Source: Prorocentrum cordatum
Lineage: Eukaryota > Sar > Dinophyceae > Prorocentrales > Prorocentraceae
Assembly: GCA_963575745.1 (NCBI GenBank)
Contig: CAUYUJ010011581.1
Location: 175,001 to 237,000, forward strand
Length of the DNA stretch: 62,000 nucleotides
Direction of reading: 5' to 3'
The notes under the pieces: model-generated
Told to the model about the DNA's origin: nothing
Database searches by the model: none
Seen by the model: the letters and a program-made list of their open reading frames with translations, nothing else
Program-made: the position numbers and the translations under genes
Part shown: one piece after another, positions 1-10,974 of the stretch
Numbering within the stretch: the stretch's first letter is position 1
Layout of the letters: each line of letters begins with the position of its first letter

Positions 1-900
1 GTGTATACATCGGAGGCTGGGGGGTGAGATTGCAGCCGAACGGAGACCCCCAACCGGGAAATCGTGTCGTTTCGTTCGTGTCGTGCGTGCGGGCGAGGCG
101 AAGCTGCGTGGGCGCGCGAGAGGAATGGACCCGGCGTTGCTGCGGCGAAGTCAAGACAAACGATTCTCCTCCGCCCGCCCGTCCGGCGATAGCTCGCGGT
201 GTTCCGCGGTGTCCCGTGGTGTCCTTTGGTGTCCCGTGGTGTCCGCCGTTGCTAGGGCGAAGTCAAGACAACTGATTCTCCCCCGCCCGTCCGGCGGTGG
301 CTCGCGGTGTCTTGCGGTATCCCGTGGTGTCCCGTGGTGTCCGCCGTTGCTAGGGCGAAGTCAAGGCAAATGATTCTTCCCCGCCCGCCCGTCTGTCCGT
401 CCGGCGGTGGCTCGCGATGTCCCGCGGTGTCCCGTGGTGTCTTGCGGTGTCCCGTTAAGTGAGATCGACCGTGAGATTTATAGTGACATCGATATTGAGA
501 TCTATATTGAGATCGATACTGAGATCGATGTTGAGATCGATGTGGTGCCCCGAGGTGTCCCGTGGTTTCCCAAAAAGTGAGATCGACAATGAGATTTATA
601 GTGAGATCGACAGCGTGGTGTCCCGTTGAGTGAGATCGATAGTGAGATCGATACTGAGATCGATGGGGTGTCCCGTGGTGTCCTATGGTGTCCCGTTGAG
701 TGAGATCGATAGTGAGACCGATAGTGAGATCGAGAGGTGTCCCGCCTGTGTCCAGTGGTTTCCCGTGGTGGCCCGTGGTGGCCCGTGGTGTCCCGTTGAG
801 TGAGATCGATAGTGAGATCGACAAGTGTCCCGTGGTGTCCCGTGGTGTCCCGTTGAGTGAGATCGATAGTGAGATCGATTGAGTCAGATGTTGGTTCCCC
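1..900. repeat. Minisatellite region (GGTGTCCC and GTGAGATCGATA units)
   Basis: About three head-to-tail copies of a ~105-120 bp unit (GGCGAAGTCAAGACAA ... GCGGTGTCCCGTGGTGTCC) cover roughly 140-440. From about 440 to 890 the sequence alternates GGTGTCCCGTGGTGTCC with GTGAGATCGATA blocks. Open frames here exist only because the repeats lack stops. No gene seen. Confidence 0.8.
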
Positions 901-1435
901 CCCCTCTTCCCCCCCCACGACCTCCTTATCACCCGAAGGGTGGTCGTATATGTATGTATGGTTTGCGAAGCAGTTCGAAGTGTGTTAGGGGGGAGTAGGG
1001 CGTTCGACAATGTTCAGCGAGTTCCTTGTTTCTGAACCTGTCGGGCGGTCGTTGCTGGTCTTTGGAGGTTTCTGGAGGTTCCTGGGGGGGAGGCGAAGTA
1101 GGAGGAAATGGAACATAGCACGCCCAAAGTAATTACTGGACACGATCAAGTGTCGTGTCATAAGTTCTAACAAAGAGGAAGTGTCCACATTCCGTCTAGC
1201 TGCTGCAAGTTTTGGAGTCGAATTTACGCGGCGCTAAGGCGAGAGCCACATCTAAAAACGAGTTGTCATCCATCCGCGTAGTCCTTGGCAGCTTCGAAGA
1301 CGAATGTGCGCGGTCCTAAGGCGCGAGATAAACTCTGAAATCGCCTGCGCTCCAGCAGCGCAACTGCTTTTGATAGGTAAGACGAATGTGCGCGGCGATC
1401 AGACAAGCTCCAGATCTGGGGCCTCTTAAAGGGAG
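900..1435. other. No gene seen; short dispersed repeats
   Basis: Unique-looking DNA. A degenerate motif (GACGAATGTGCGCGG, then CTAAGGCGAGAG) recurs near 1215, 1296 and 1379. No convincing exon. Confidence 0.5.
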
Positions 1436-1439
1436 ACGA

Positions 1440-2230
1440 GGGAGAGAAGAAGCATGAGGAGGAGGGGAAGGAGGAGGAAGAAAAAGAAGACGAAGAGGAT
1501 GAGGGTGGAAAAGGAGGAGGATGGTTTCGATTGTCATTCGGAGGCTTTCGGTAAGTTTCCGGAGGTTCCGGGAGGCTCCCAGGTGAGACGCGGAGGAGGA
1601 GAATGAGAAAGATAGGAAGAGGAGAAGGACGACGACGATGGGAGGGGGAGGATGAGAGGGGACGTCGGGGAGAAGGAGGAGAAGAGAATGAAGAGAAGGA
1701 GGAAGAAATGAAGGAGGAGTGTCAATTCGCTATGCACTCGTGCTCCTCGTCTTCTCCCCCTCCCTCCCTCCACCCATCCATGCATCCCCTTCAGAAATCA
1801 ACAGTAAAACCTTGGAGCACCTCCCCTCCTCTTCCTTCTCCATCCTCGCCATCCTCCTCCTCCTCCTCCTCCTCCTCCTCCTCCTCCTCATCCTCCTCCA
1901 GTCTCTCCTCCTCCTCCAATCACCTTCCTCCTGCGCCATCACCCCTCGTCCACATTCTCCATTCTCCCTCATGCCCCTCCCTCCTGCTCCCGCATTCCCC
2001 CTTCCCTTCCCTCCTGCCTTCTCCCACCTTCCTCCACCTCCTTCCTCCGCCCTCCCGCCCTCCCTCCGTCCTCCCTCCTCCCTCCCGCCCTCCCTCTCTC
2101 TTGTTCCCCCTCCCTGCCCCCTATCGCGCCATCCCCCCTCCTGCCCCCCCCCCCCTCCCGCCGCAGTTCCTCCACACCAGCGCTAAACCTCCCCCCTCCC
2201 CCAGCTCCTGTCGAGAGCGGGGCGCCGCCT
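1440..2230. repeat. Polypurine then polypyrimidine tract
   Basis: GGA/GAA-rich DNA to about 1720 changes into a long TCC/CCT-rich tract (1740-2220). The long frames in this part are Ser/Pro or Glu/Arg homopolymer-like and are not credible genes. Confidence 0.85.
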
Positions 2231-2282
2231 GCCCCGCGCACGGATGCGTGCGCCGAGGGTCTCACCGTTCGAGATACGACGT

Positions 2283-2488
2283 GCGGTGTGTGTGTGTGTG
2301 TGTGCGTGTGTGCGTGAGTGCGTGTGTGCGTGTGTGCGTGTGTGCGTGTGTGCGTGTGTGCGTGTGTGCGTGTGTGCGTGTGTGCGTGTGCGTATGTGGT
2401 GTGTGCGTGTGTGCGGGTGTGCGTGTGTGCGTGTGTGCGTGTGTGCGTGTGTGCGCATGTGCGCGTGTGCGCGTGTGCGCGTGTGCGC

Positions 2489-2519
<31 letters not shown>

Positions 2520-2537
2520 CGTGTGTGTGTGTGTGGG

Positions 2538-2577
<40 letters not shown>

Positions 2578-2581
2578 TGTG
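2283..2581. repeat. GT/GTGC microsatellite
   Basis: Near-pure (GTGTGC)n, (GT)n and (GTGC)n run up to the assembly gap, so the gap is probably a collapsed microsatellite. Confidence 0.95.
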
Positions 2582-2681
2582 NNNNNNNNNNNNNNNNNNN
2601 NNNNNNNNNNNNNNNNNNNNNNNNNNNNNNNNNNNNNNNNNNNNNNNNNNNNNNNNNNNNNNNNNNNNNNNNNNNNNNNNN
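2582..2681. other. Assembly gap of 100 N
   Basis: Exactly 100 undetermined bases, probably a scaffolding placeholder of unknown true length. Confidence 0.99.
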
Positions 2682-3240
2682 CACGCTTGCGTCGTCGCGC
2701 GCGCGCATGCCAAACTTCTTGGAAAAAAACCTTTTGTGCCGGAAGGATTTCGCATTTGAGTTTCCCCAAAAACATACAAAGCAGGGTTTCGCAACATTGA
2801 CTTGCTAAAAAAAGTTTGCGCGCGAGCTCTTGCGAAATCTTAAGAAAACCATTGTTTTTTCTTTAGATTTCACAACATGCTACCAAACGGGCGTCGCGCG
2901 CGCATGTCGAAATCTGTCGAACGCCCTTGCGCGTGTACCGTCGCGAGAATCCTCTGCAAAAAACGGGATGAAGTGCAGACGCGCGCGTCGTCGCGCGCGT
3001 ACGCCGAAATCCTTCAAAACCCATCGGTTTCGGAAGGTATTCTTTTTTTTTTTTTTTTTTTTTTTTATTTTTTTTTATTTTTTTTTTTTTTTTTTTTTTT
3101 GTTTTTTTTTTCAAAAATTTCGCTTTTTACTACTGGTCTTTACACTTTACTGTGCCTATCGCTCGGGTCCGTCCAAAATAAACCATACAACAAACACAGG
3201 TTTCGCAATACACGGTATTTTCAACAAAGCATGTGCTAGT
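2682..3240. repeat. GCGCGC-rich degenerate repeat and poly-T tract
   Basis: A loose repeat around CGTCGCGCGCGCATG occurs near 2690, 2890 and 2985. It is followed by an almost uninterrupted poly-T tract at about 3042-3112. No gene seen. Confidence 0.7.
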
Positions 3241-3339
3241 GTTTACGGAACACTTTTGTGATTTTTCGCCTTTCGGGATCCGCACATTCTTGCGGCGTCA
3301 CCTTTTTCGGTCACCGTTTTACGTCCGTTCATTCGTTTT

Positions 3340-3960
3340 GTTCGCCCCCGACGTCCCCTTTCCCTCCTCACGGTAGTTCCGTCTGTCTTCCAGTCCACGC
3401 CGCCTACGTTTGTTTTTCGTATTTGTGTTGTCTTTCCTCGTGTTCGTCGTTCCGTAGACTCGTCCTCTCTGGGTTCGTCGTGGTCTTTTTTCCGTCGTCG
3501 TTGTTTCCGTTTCGCGTTTTGGTTTGTCCTGTCGCCGTGGGGTCGTCTTCCTCCTCCTTCCCTCGTACGTTTCGTCTTCGTTTCGTCGTCGGCCAACCAT
3601 GTTCTTCTCTCGTCCGTTCAGTTTCCCTCCTATTTCGTCGCCGTCCGTCGTTTAGGCCTGATTGGCGGTGTGTCGTCATGTCGTCGTCTTCCCTCCTCCC
3701 TCCTCGTTGTCGTCGTCGGAGTCGCCGTCCTTCCTCCTTCTTCGTCCTTCGCGTCGTCGCCGTCCTCCCTCCCCCCTCGTTGTCGTCGTTGTCGTCGTTG
3801 TGGTCGTTGTCGCCGTCGTCGTCCTCCCTCCTCCCTCGTCGTCGTTTTCGTTGGCGACGTCGTCGTCGTCCTCGTCGTCGGCGTCGGCGTCGTCGTCGTC
3901 GTCGATGTCGGCGTCGTCGTCGTCGCCGCCGTCGTCGTCGTCGTCGTCGGCCGTCTTGCT
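3340..3960. repeat. GTC triplet tract
   Basis: Progressively purer (GTC)n with CCTCCCTCC interruptions, pure near 3880-3950. Frames through it are runs of Ser, Arg or Val depending on phase. Confidence 0.9.
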
Positions 3961-4084
3961 TCTCCGGCCTTCTTGGGGCGCTCTTGAGACGCCCCCGAGG
4001 GCTCCAAGACGACCCCGGAGCGATATCTGTGCTCGGTCCCGCATGGGTTTTGCAAACCAAGTTGCGGGTGGGTGGGGGGGATGA

Positions 4085-4945
4085 TTGCGCAAGCAGTGGA
4101 GTTGACAACTTCAAGTTCGGCAAATGATTAATTGCATCTAGTAGGTTGCACCTCGTAGCCTGCACCACAAATTGCATCATTACGATTGGCCCACATATAT
4201 TGCAGTACGTAGATCGCATATTGCTCGTTCGCCTTCTACGCGCGCCCAGTGTTCGCTCACACAATAGGTTGCCTACGTATATCGAGCAACATAGACTGTA
4301 CACCATCTATCGAGCAGCATCAAATCTGGCACAGCATAGATTGCACCCCACCAATTGTATGTTTCAGTGCACATCATAAATTGCACGACGTACATGGCAT
4401 AGCATACGAAGCAACCATATATTGTTTCCTATGGGTTACACCACGAAAGCGCCTCACATGTGTTGCACCACATACAGGTTGCACAACATGTGTTGCGACA
4501 CACTGATTGCTTCACGTATAGTGCACCACACACATCGCACCACAAGACATGCAGACCATAGGTGGCGCAGTATCTATATTTACGTCTAGATGTAACACAA
4601 CCTATCATGCACCACATCGGTTGCACCACATATATCTCCCCACCTATATTTCACAACGCATGTTGACCTACTAGATCGAATCACCACATAGATTGCACAG
4701 CATAGCACTGCACAGCATAGGTTGCACTACATAGATTGCCCCACCACAAATTGCACCATAAATATTGCACCATATAGGTTGCACCACAATGTTGCTCCAG
4801 ACATACTGCACCACATCTATGACACATCATCTTACATCATCTAGATTGCAACATCATATAGATTGCAACGCATTCAATGCTCCACGAGTATTGCACTGCA
4901 TTGATTGCCCCACGTAGATTGCACAACATAGATTGCTGGAAACAC
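4085..4945. repeat. Degenerate TTGCACCACATA minisatellite
   Basis: About 50 diverged units of 14-18 bp around TTGCACCACATAGG span some 850 bases. The DNA is markedly more AT-rich than its neighbours. No coding signal. Confidence 0.85.
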
Positions 4946-4969
4946 ACCGTCTGGGGCCCACCCGGGCTA

Positions 4970-5130
4970 GCATTTCTTCTAGTTCCGAGGTCCGCACTTT
5001 TAGGACGTTATCGTTGCTTCCCGTCGGTTTTTTAGTTTCGGAGTGTTTTCCAGCAGCCGCGCCACGCGTAGGGTGCTCCATTGTGGCGCCGGCATCGTCC
5101 CGAACGGCCGCAGGAGAGCCGCACTATGAT
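4970..5130 (+). repeat. Dispersed repeat W, copy 1
   Basis: About 160 bp similar to 18985-19147. Both contain TTTCCAGYMKCSGG-like middle sequence, then ATCSTCCCGAACGGCCGC and AGAGCCG near the right end. Confidence 0.6.
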
Positions 5131-5611
5131 CCAAAAACCAGGCGGCGAGGATTACCAGAGGGGTGAACGCGGTTCGGTCGGTTCGGCTGCGCCGGAGTCG
5201 ATTGCATTCGCTCACTTCGGTTCGGTCGGTTGTTGCGTCGTTGCCGCGTCGTTGCGTCCTTCTCGGCTGCTTCTGGTAGATCGAATTCGGATCCGGTCGG
5301 TTTCGGATGAGCTGTCGGTTCGCCCGGGTTGAGGTTACGTGGTCGCCGTGGACGGTCGTGTGACTGTCAGAAGTCCATGGCTCAGGCAATTCTGGACAAA
5401 TCGATCTTGTCCGGGGCCAATCTGAGTCAGACACTTTGTAGTTTCAGGCAGCCCATTGCCACGCAGCATGTTGGGACAGCCATCGAAGTCGCAGACCGCC
5501 TCAAGCTGATCTACAGGAGCTCCCGAGATAGCAGGCTCTGGTAACGATGGTTGGTTTTCAGGCGCGATAATTTTCTTCAGCTTTCCGATGCTGGCAGGCT
5601 TCTGATGCTTG

Positions 5612-6013
5612 CCAGCAGTCTTGATGACTGTTTCTGGAATTGCAATCAACAATGGTTTATTTTTCTTGTCGCATCAGCTGCAGTTTGCTTTTATACTTGC
5701 TGGCTTTGCTGGTTTCATGACGTATGTTCTGCAAAGGGGCCAGACGCGATTGTCATGCTGGGTAGTTGTCGCAGGTGTTTGCATTTGCTTAGATCCACTT
5801 CGCCACGTTGTGTACGACTCCCAGTTCAACCCAGCACAGTGCGGCCCATCTGGATCATTGATGAGCAGCGATCAGTTCTACGCACTCGGACCCTTCTGCC
5901 ACGCGGGGCAAGTGCTCGGTACAGTTCTACTGCTAGTCATAGCAGTCCGCACTAAATTACCATCGTCGATGGCATGCTTTCTGGGTGACAGCGCGGAAGA
6001 AAAAGATCAATAG
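5612..6013 (+). CDS. Candidate terminal exon of a multi-pass membrane protein
   Basis: An open frame of about 130 codons ends at a TAG (6011-6013). It carries hydrophobic stretches (around FFLSHQLQFAFILAGFAGF, WVVVAGVCICL and QVLGTVLLLVIAV), then a short polar tail, SAEEKDQ. A middle block reads LDPLRHVVYD. This suggests three membrane segments. The left edge is unclear: the same frame meets TGA at 5603, so the exon probably begins after an AG (for example CCAGCAG ending 5617), or the sequence is a pseudogene. An opposing frame on the minus strand (about 5340-5650) is Lys/Pro-rich and also looks protein-like, so the coding strand is not settled. I do not recognise the family. Composition is less GC-rich than the surrounding DNA. 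Confidence 0.4.
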   Translation, partial: PAVLMTVSGIAINNGLFFLSHQLQFAFILAGFAGFMTYVLQRGQTRLSCWVVVAGVCICLDPLRHVVYDSQFNPAQCGPSGSLMSSDQFYALGPFCHAGQVLGTVLLLVIAVRTKLPSSMACFLGDSAEEKDQ

Positions 6014-6734
6014 AGGTTCCATCGATTCAGGCAGTTGGGCGGAAACACGACACGGAGTCGCCACGGTAATTATAGCAAGGATTCTTGAAGGAACGCGGGT
6101 ATAATACGGTCCTTGGCAAATCTATACACGCATCGCCCCAGACCTATGATGACAGCGCGCGACAGTCGATTCCCGATCATATGCCGTGGCTTGAAATGAG
6201 GTCTCAGCGACGCGGTCTGGCCACGCTTAGTTGTACAGATCTCGCTCCTCGAGTTTTCCTTGCAGAGATGCTGGTTCCTACCATCTTCTTTGCGTCGCCC
6301 CATCGCCGTCCTCTTTCCTCATCATCCTTGGGTCGTCGTTCTACGCTCTTCCCTCTCCTAGGTCGGCTGAGCTTTCTGCTGCGGTCCACCCGACGTCCAG
6401 TGCACGACAGTTGCCGCGGTGGTTTTTTTTTCTGCTCCGCCAACTCGTCCTCGCCATTGTCCTCCGTCCCCTCCTCCCTGGCCCTCCTCGCTGGCCGGCT
6501 CCATCGTGGCAGAGCCCACCCACCCCCATCGGCTTGGACACCGCCAGCGTTCGCGCCCGAGGCTCAGGAGAGTGCCGCCGCGCGGCCCGGGAGGCAGGCC
6601 CGGTCGACGCGCGTGCCTCTCTCCGCCGGACGACGGGGCACCGCCGACAAAAGCCTTGCAGGGCTGGGCCTGCACGCTGTCCTGCAGGGCTTCGGCTGTG
6701 TGTTGCTGTTCGTCTTGGCAGGGAGGCGGAGGTC
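6014..6734. other. No gene supported; GC-rich unique DNA
   Basis: Unique-looking sequence with a TCC-rich part (6280-6500). Open frames are long on both strands, as expected at this GC content, and none has recognisable family signatures. Confidence 0.4.
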
Positions 6735-6904
6735 GGGCGACGAAATCTATACATATCCACTGCTCCCTGACCATGCCCATCTTGAACCCAGGAGCTGTGT
6801 ATGCGCCCTCCTGGCCAAGCCAGGAGGGCGTGGCGTATACACCGCTGCGGGGTTGAGGATGGGCCTGGCCAGGGAGCAGTGGATATGTATAGATTTCGTC
6901 GCCC
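6735..6904. mobile_element. TIR element P, copy 1 (170 bp, near-perfect hairpin ends)
   Basis: The ends are inverted repeats of about 45 bp: GGGCGACGAAATCTATACAT at the left matches the reverse complement of the right end, with almost no mismatch through TGCTCCCTG. The centre is a further hairpin, CCTCCTGGC/GCCAGGAGG. No coding capacity, so a MITE-like non-autonomous element. A diverged copy lies at 32554-32727. Confidence 0.85.
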
Positions 6905-7234
6905 TAGGAGGAACACAGGTCGAGCAAAACGGATTCCACAACGAGCACAGCACGAAGCACAGCGTTCTAGGTCCAGGTCCAGCCCTGCAGAATTGGGTGA
7001 CTGTCCAGGCGGCGGCGATCCGTTCAGAGGGCGAGCGCCGTCCACCCTGCAGAGGCCGCCGCCGCCCACTCCGAGGGGCACTTTGCTTCTGGGCGTCCGT
7101 CCGCGTTGTACGACCTTCCCGCATCGCGCGTGCCGGAGAGCGAGTCTGCGGGACGCCGGCCGAGGTGGTTGGAGGAAGGCGGGGCGACATCCAGACCCCC
7201 GAGGTCGTGATTTTTGTTTCCGACGTCGACCCCC

Positions 7235-7540
7235 CCATAGAGGTCTGGACCCTTTCCCCGGGACCAGTTCTTCATCCTGAGTTGTTTGTTGACCGTCCGG
7301 AGGCCCGGGAACGGCCCTCGGAGGCCGAACACAGCGAGACACCTCCCGTCGTATTTATTTTTTTTTTCCACAGCGCGAGGGGGGTCTGCCGCCACACAAA
7401 GGGGGGGGGCGGGCACCTCCAGCGGGGGGAACCGCGCCACCAGGAAGCAGAAGGACCCCCCCCTGGCGCGTCGCGCTGGTGGTGGTGGTGGTGTCGCCGT
7501 TCCTTGCTCCCAGGTGGGTTCCCTCCTCCCTCCTCCCTCC
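7235..7540 (+). mobile_element. Dispersed repeat X, copy 1
   Basis: About 300 bp, starting with the GGTCTGGACCC module (repeat C), then CACAGCGCGAGGGGG, GGGCGGGCACCTCC and CCCTGGCGCGTCGCGCTGG, and ending in CTTGCTCCCAGG. A highly similar copy lies inverted at 10575-10900. Confidence 0.8.
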
Positions 7541-7730
7541 TCCCTCCTCCCTCCTCGCTCCTCCCTCCCCCCTCCTCCCTCCTCCCTCCTCCCTCCTCCC
7601 TCCTCCCTCCTCCCTCCCCCCTCCCTCCTCCCTTCTCACTCCCCCCCTCCTCCCTCCCCCTGCTCCCTCCTCCCTCCTCCCTCCCCCCTCCTCGCTCCTC
7701 CCTCCTCGCTCCTCCCTCCCGCCTCCCGCG
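7515..7730. repeat. TCC/CTCC microsatellite
   Basis: (CTCCCTC)n and related pyrimidine tract immediately after repeat X. Confidence 0.95.
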
Positions 7731-7869
7731 AAGGGCAGCCGAGCTCTTCGCGCCTCGCGCGCCGGAAGCCTGGGCCGGAGGGCTGCCCCCTCCGGGGTCG
7801 GCGCGGGGGCCCCCGAGTTGTGCAGCGCGCGAAGCGCGCAGCCGGTCCGAGGAGGACGAGAGGCCCCCG

Positions 7870-7975
7870 CCTGGAGCTCAAATGCAAAAGTGCATGATGC
7901 GCAGACCCCCCCCCCTGGACGTCAAATGAAAAATTGCATGATGCGCAGACCCCCCCAAGACCTCAAACGTATCCG
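7870..7975. repeat. Short tandem duplication (~45 bp unit)
   Basis: Two adjacent copies of a unit containing TCAAATG, then GCATGATGCGCAGACCCCCC; a third partial unit begins at the right edge. Confidence 0.75.
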
Positions 7976-8055
7976 CTTTCATGTCTGAACCAAGAGATCT
8001 GCATTCCCAAGTCGACCAGAACACCTTTACTGCCCCGCCTCTGCCCCATCCCCTC

Positions 8056-8183
8056 GGCATCGCTCGGACGTGTGCATGTTTCCTTCGGCGAGGACAATCG
8101 AGGAAGATCCGTGATCACTTGGCGCGAAACAACCTCGCACGAAGCCGAGAAAGCAGCACAGGGAGTGGACGTCCGAGCGATGG
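8056..8183. mobile_element. TIR element A, copy 1
   Basis: About 128 bp ending in GGCATCGCTCGGACGT and its inverse ACGTCCGAGCGATGGC. The inner left part holds GGCGAGGACAATCGAGGA. Flanks TCCCCTCG / GTCCCTCG may be a target-site duplication. Other copies at 8895, 12151, 32422 and 46991. Confidence 0.85.
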
Positions 8184-8207
8184 CGGGTCCCTCGTCTTCC
8201 CCCTTTC

Positions 8208-8520
8208 TGTGCCTCCTGGGCCTCCGTCGTCGCCACCGCTGGCTTCGCCTCGAAATCCTGGTCGGACCGCGCCCCGGGAGGGGTCTGGGGAGCAGCGGCG
8301 TCGGGGGCGGCAAAGAGGGGGGTGATGACTAGGGGGGGGGGGGGATATCATGGCGTGGGCCATGAAATTCCCCAGATTTCATGGCGCCTCTTCTTATTTC
8401 TTTGCGTCCCTGGCCCCCCCGCTGGGCCGCGCACGTGCCGCCGGTCATGATTTGCACCCCCCCCTCTTGGACACCCCCCTCTTGGCCGCTCCCGATATCG
8501 GTGCCTGCTGGTGTCCCCAG
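8208..8520 (+). mobile_element. Introner-like long repeat L, copy 1
   Basis: About 310 bp matching 51078-51412: CGTCGTCGCCACCGCTGG, then GGGGGCGGCAAAGAGG, ATTTCATGGCGCCTCTTCT, GGGCCGCGCACGTGCC and CCTCTTGGACACC. Its right end reads GTGTCCCCAG, a splice-acceptor-like end that aligns with the acceptor before the 51413 exon. Confidence 0.75.
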
Positions 8521-8894
8521 TCGGGTGACATGGCTGGCTAATGACGGGGGGCGTCGAGGGGCACATTTCTTCGGCAGCAGATTCTGGGAGCCTTGTGTGC
8601 ACCCTCGTACTTCTGTCTCTGGAGTGCACTGGCGTCGATCAGCGTCTGATAATCGATAGGAGTAGGAGAGTGCCGACGTAGCGTCGATGAGCGTTGATTC
8701 AGCGTCGATTCGCGTCGACCAGCGCCGATTCGCAAGAGCCGTCAAGATGATGCGGGAGGCTTCCATGACTTGCCACCGAAGGTTGCATGACGCGGGGCGT
8801 CGAAGGCACCTTTCTCGATCGCCTGCTGTGCGAGGTGGTCTGAGGCCACCTTGGGACCCAGGGATATTGTTTCTACCAGCCTGGAACATCCCTT
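8521..8894. other. No gene seen; short GCGTCGAT repeats
   Basis: AGCGTCGATYAGCGTTGATTC-like motifs recur at 8630-8730. Nothing else recognised. Confidence 0.5.
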
Positions 8895-8992
8895 GGCATC
8901 GCTCGGACGTGTGCATTGGGTTTCGGCGAGGACCATCGAGGAGCACGCGCGAAACCGAAAAATGCCAGAGGAATGAGCGTCCGACCGATAGC
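8895..8992. mobile_element. TIR element A, copy 2 with 6-bp direct repeat
   Basis: The 98-bp copy starts GGCATCGCTCGGACGTGTGC and ends with the inverse. ATCCCT occurs just outside both ends (8888 and 8998), consistent with a target-site duplication. Confidence 0.8.
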
Positions 8993-9435
8993 AAGATATC
9001 CCTGTCCCTATGATGTTCGGGATTGGACAGAACCCCCACCCTGACACGTCGATTAGTGAATTGTCTGTTTTCGGTTCTCCGGAGGGCGCCGCGGCCGTCA
9101 TTTTCCAGGCTTGCGCCCGCCAGGTTTGGGCCCGAGGCCGTCTTCACCAAGCCGCGTTTTGCTGGAGGGGGTTGTGTCCATCCCCGAGATTGGTACCTCC
9201 TCATTTCGGTGCGGATCCGAAGGACCGAAGGATGCCCTCATCGCCTCGGGCTGTCAATCTCAGGCATGGGGGCTCCGTCCGCGGCTGGCTACTGCTCGTC
9301 CGCTCCGCTCGCCTGCCTCCCCTCGATTGCAGCGGGGGGTCCGGGTCGTGAGGCACTGGCGCCTTGCATGCCAGCGCAGACCGTGAGTCCACTGAGGACT
9401 AGGGACGTTTTTCGGTCAGGACGAGAGGACCTGGA
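8993..9435. other. No gene supported
   Basis: Unique-looking GC-rich DNA; open frames on both strands without family features. Confidence 0.4.
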
Positions 9436-9439
9436 GGTG

Positions 9440-10010
9440 GAGTGAAGGAGGCGGAGGGAGGAGGAGGAGGAGGAGGAGGAGTGAGGAGGAGGAGGAGGGG
9501 ACGGAGGAGGAGCTGGGAGGAGGAGAAGAAGTGGGAGGATGAGGAGGAGGGAGGATGGGAGGGGGGAGGAGGGATGGAGGAGGAGGAGGGGAGGAGGAGG
9601 AGGAGGAGGAAGGAAGGAGGAGGGAGGATGAGGAGAAGAACTACCGAGGTGAGAGGAGAGGAGGAACACCGAGGGAGGAGGAGGAGGAGGAGGGAGGAAT
9701 TCGTGGATATCCGAGCTTCGATGGATCCTCGATCCTCGAGGAGCGATGGGGCCCGAAAAAGGTCCCGAAAGGCCCGCCGGGGGCGGGGAACCCGCGCGCC
9801 CCGCGGGGCATTCCCGGACAGCCTGTGCCGAGTCTTTGCCCGGCTGCCCAGCGGTCTGGGCCCCTTCCCTGGGACCGGCTCTTCCACCCGAGTCGCGGTT
9901 TGGCCGTCCATGGGCCCAGTGCTTCCTCCTCCTCCTCCTCCTTTCCCTCCTCCTCCTCCTCCTCCTCCCCCTCCTCCTCCTCCTCGATCCTCCTCCTCCT
10001 CCTCCGGGGG
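9440..10010. repeat. GGA tract, repeat C module, CTC tract
   Basis: (GGA)n at 9440-9700, a repeat C copy (GTCTGGGCCCCTTCCCTGGG ...) at about 9852-9920, then (CTC)n at 9928-10005. The ORFs here are Glu/Gly or Pro/Ser homopolymers. Confidence 0.85.
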
Positions 10011-10033
10011 AAACAAAGGGGTACGGAAACGAT

Positions 10034-10206
10034 GGGTACAAAGTCCAACAACAGTTCTTGGTTATTCTGAACAGGATTCGCTGTCTGCATCGTCGCGGGC
10101 GTTGCGCATTGAGACTCAAGGCCGCCTGCCCAACAGCGGCCGCTGTCGGTTTTGGACAACTTGTGTTGATGGGCATCGTACCCATTTCTGCCGTACCCAT
10201 GTCGGG
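10034..10206. mobile_element. TIR element M, copy 1
   Basis: Begins GGGTACAAAGTCCAACAAC and ends TGTGTTGATG...GTACCCAT; the core contains GGCCGCCTGCCCAACAGCGG. Copies at 28362-28556 (core inverted) and 29083-29275. Confidence 0.75.
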
Positions 10207-10209
10207 CGT

Positions 10210-10570
10210 CCGACAGTGTCCGAAAACCAATCATCGGGTTGGGAGGACGGGGTTGGGAGGAATGTTCGTGTCATCCATACCACCGCGCATGTGGAAGGTG
10301 TTGATTGCACAGTCGCGCCCTGTACCTTCTCAAGCAGAGTTGTCTTTCTCACTGTGAGATGGCCCCCGAGGCCGAACACACATTTTCCGTCGTGCTCGCC
10401 TGCCGCAGCGGGAGGGGGACGTGCCCGACTTAACCCTGGAGCTCCTGCAGGGCCCTGCGGGCCGTCGGCCGGCTCCCGCGGCGCCGGCCACGGAAGCCTG
10501 GCGCGCGCGGCGACGCGGCCCGGCGGGAGCGCGAGGCGCTGAGGCGCCGAGGGTCCCTCGGGTGCGCAGC
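10210..10570. other. No gene supported
   Basis: A GC-rich interval. A weak + frame (RREGDVPDLTLELLQ-like, near 10410-10450) is bounded by CCGCAG and could be an exon, but nothing corroborates it. Confidence 0.3.
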
Positions 10571-10574
10571 CAAC

Positions 10575-10900
10575 GCAGGCCCCCTCGCGCTGCGAACAAG
10601 TCTCGACGGCAGGGGGGGGGAGGAGGGAGCCCTCCTGGGAGCAAGGAGAGGCGACACCACCACCGCCACCAGCGCGACGCGCCAGGGGGGGGTCTTTCTG
10701 CTTCCCGGTGGCGCGGTTCTTCCTGCCGGAGGTGCCCGCCCCCCCCCCCTTTTGTGGTGTTGCCCAGACCCCCTCGCGCTGTGAAATCAACGCGACGGGA
10801 GTTCGGCCTCCGAGGGCCCTTCCCAGGCCCCCGGGCCGTCAACAAAAACGACTCGGGATGAAGAACCTGTCCCAGAGAAAGGGTCCAGACCTCTATGGGG
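10575..10900 (-). mobile_element. Dispersed repeat X, copy 2 (inverted)
   Basis: Reverse-strand copy of 7235-7540 with very high identity, including the GGTCTGGACCC module at its start (10880s) and the CTTGCTCCCAGG end (10640s). Confidence 0.8.
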
Positions 10901-10974
10901 GTCGACGTAGCTAAAAAGTCACGACGTCGGGGGTCTGGGAAGAGGGCGGGGGGGCGACAATGGCCCCCCGGTGG

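Noticed and set aside
1603-2808. 401-codon + frame
   Set aside because: Made of GGA, TCC and GT microsatellites and includes the 100-N gap.
6085-7929. 614-codon + frame
   Set aside because: It crosses element P, repeat X and a TCC tract without a boundary, which no real exon would do. Openness is due to GC content.
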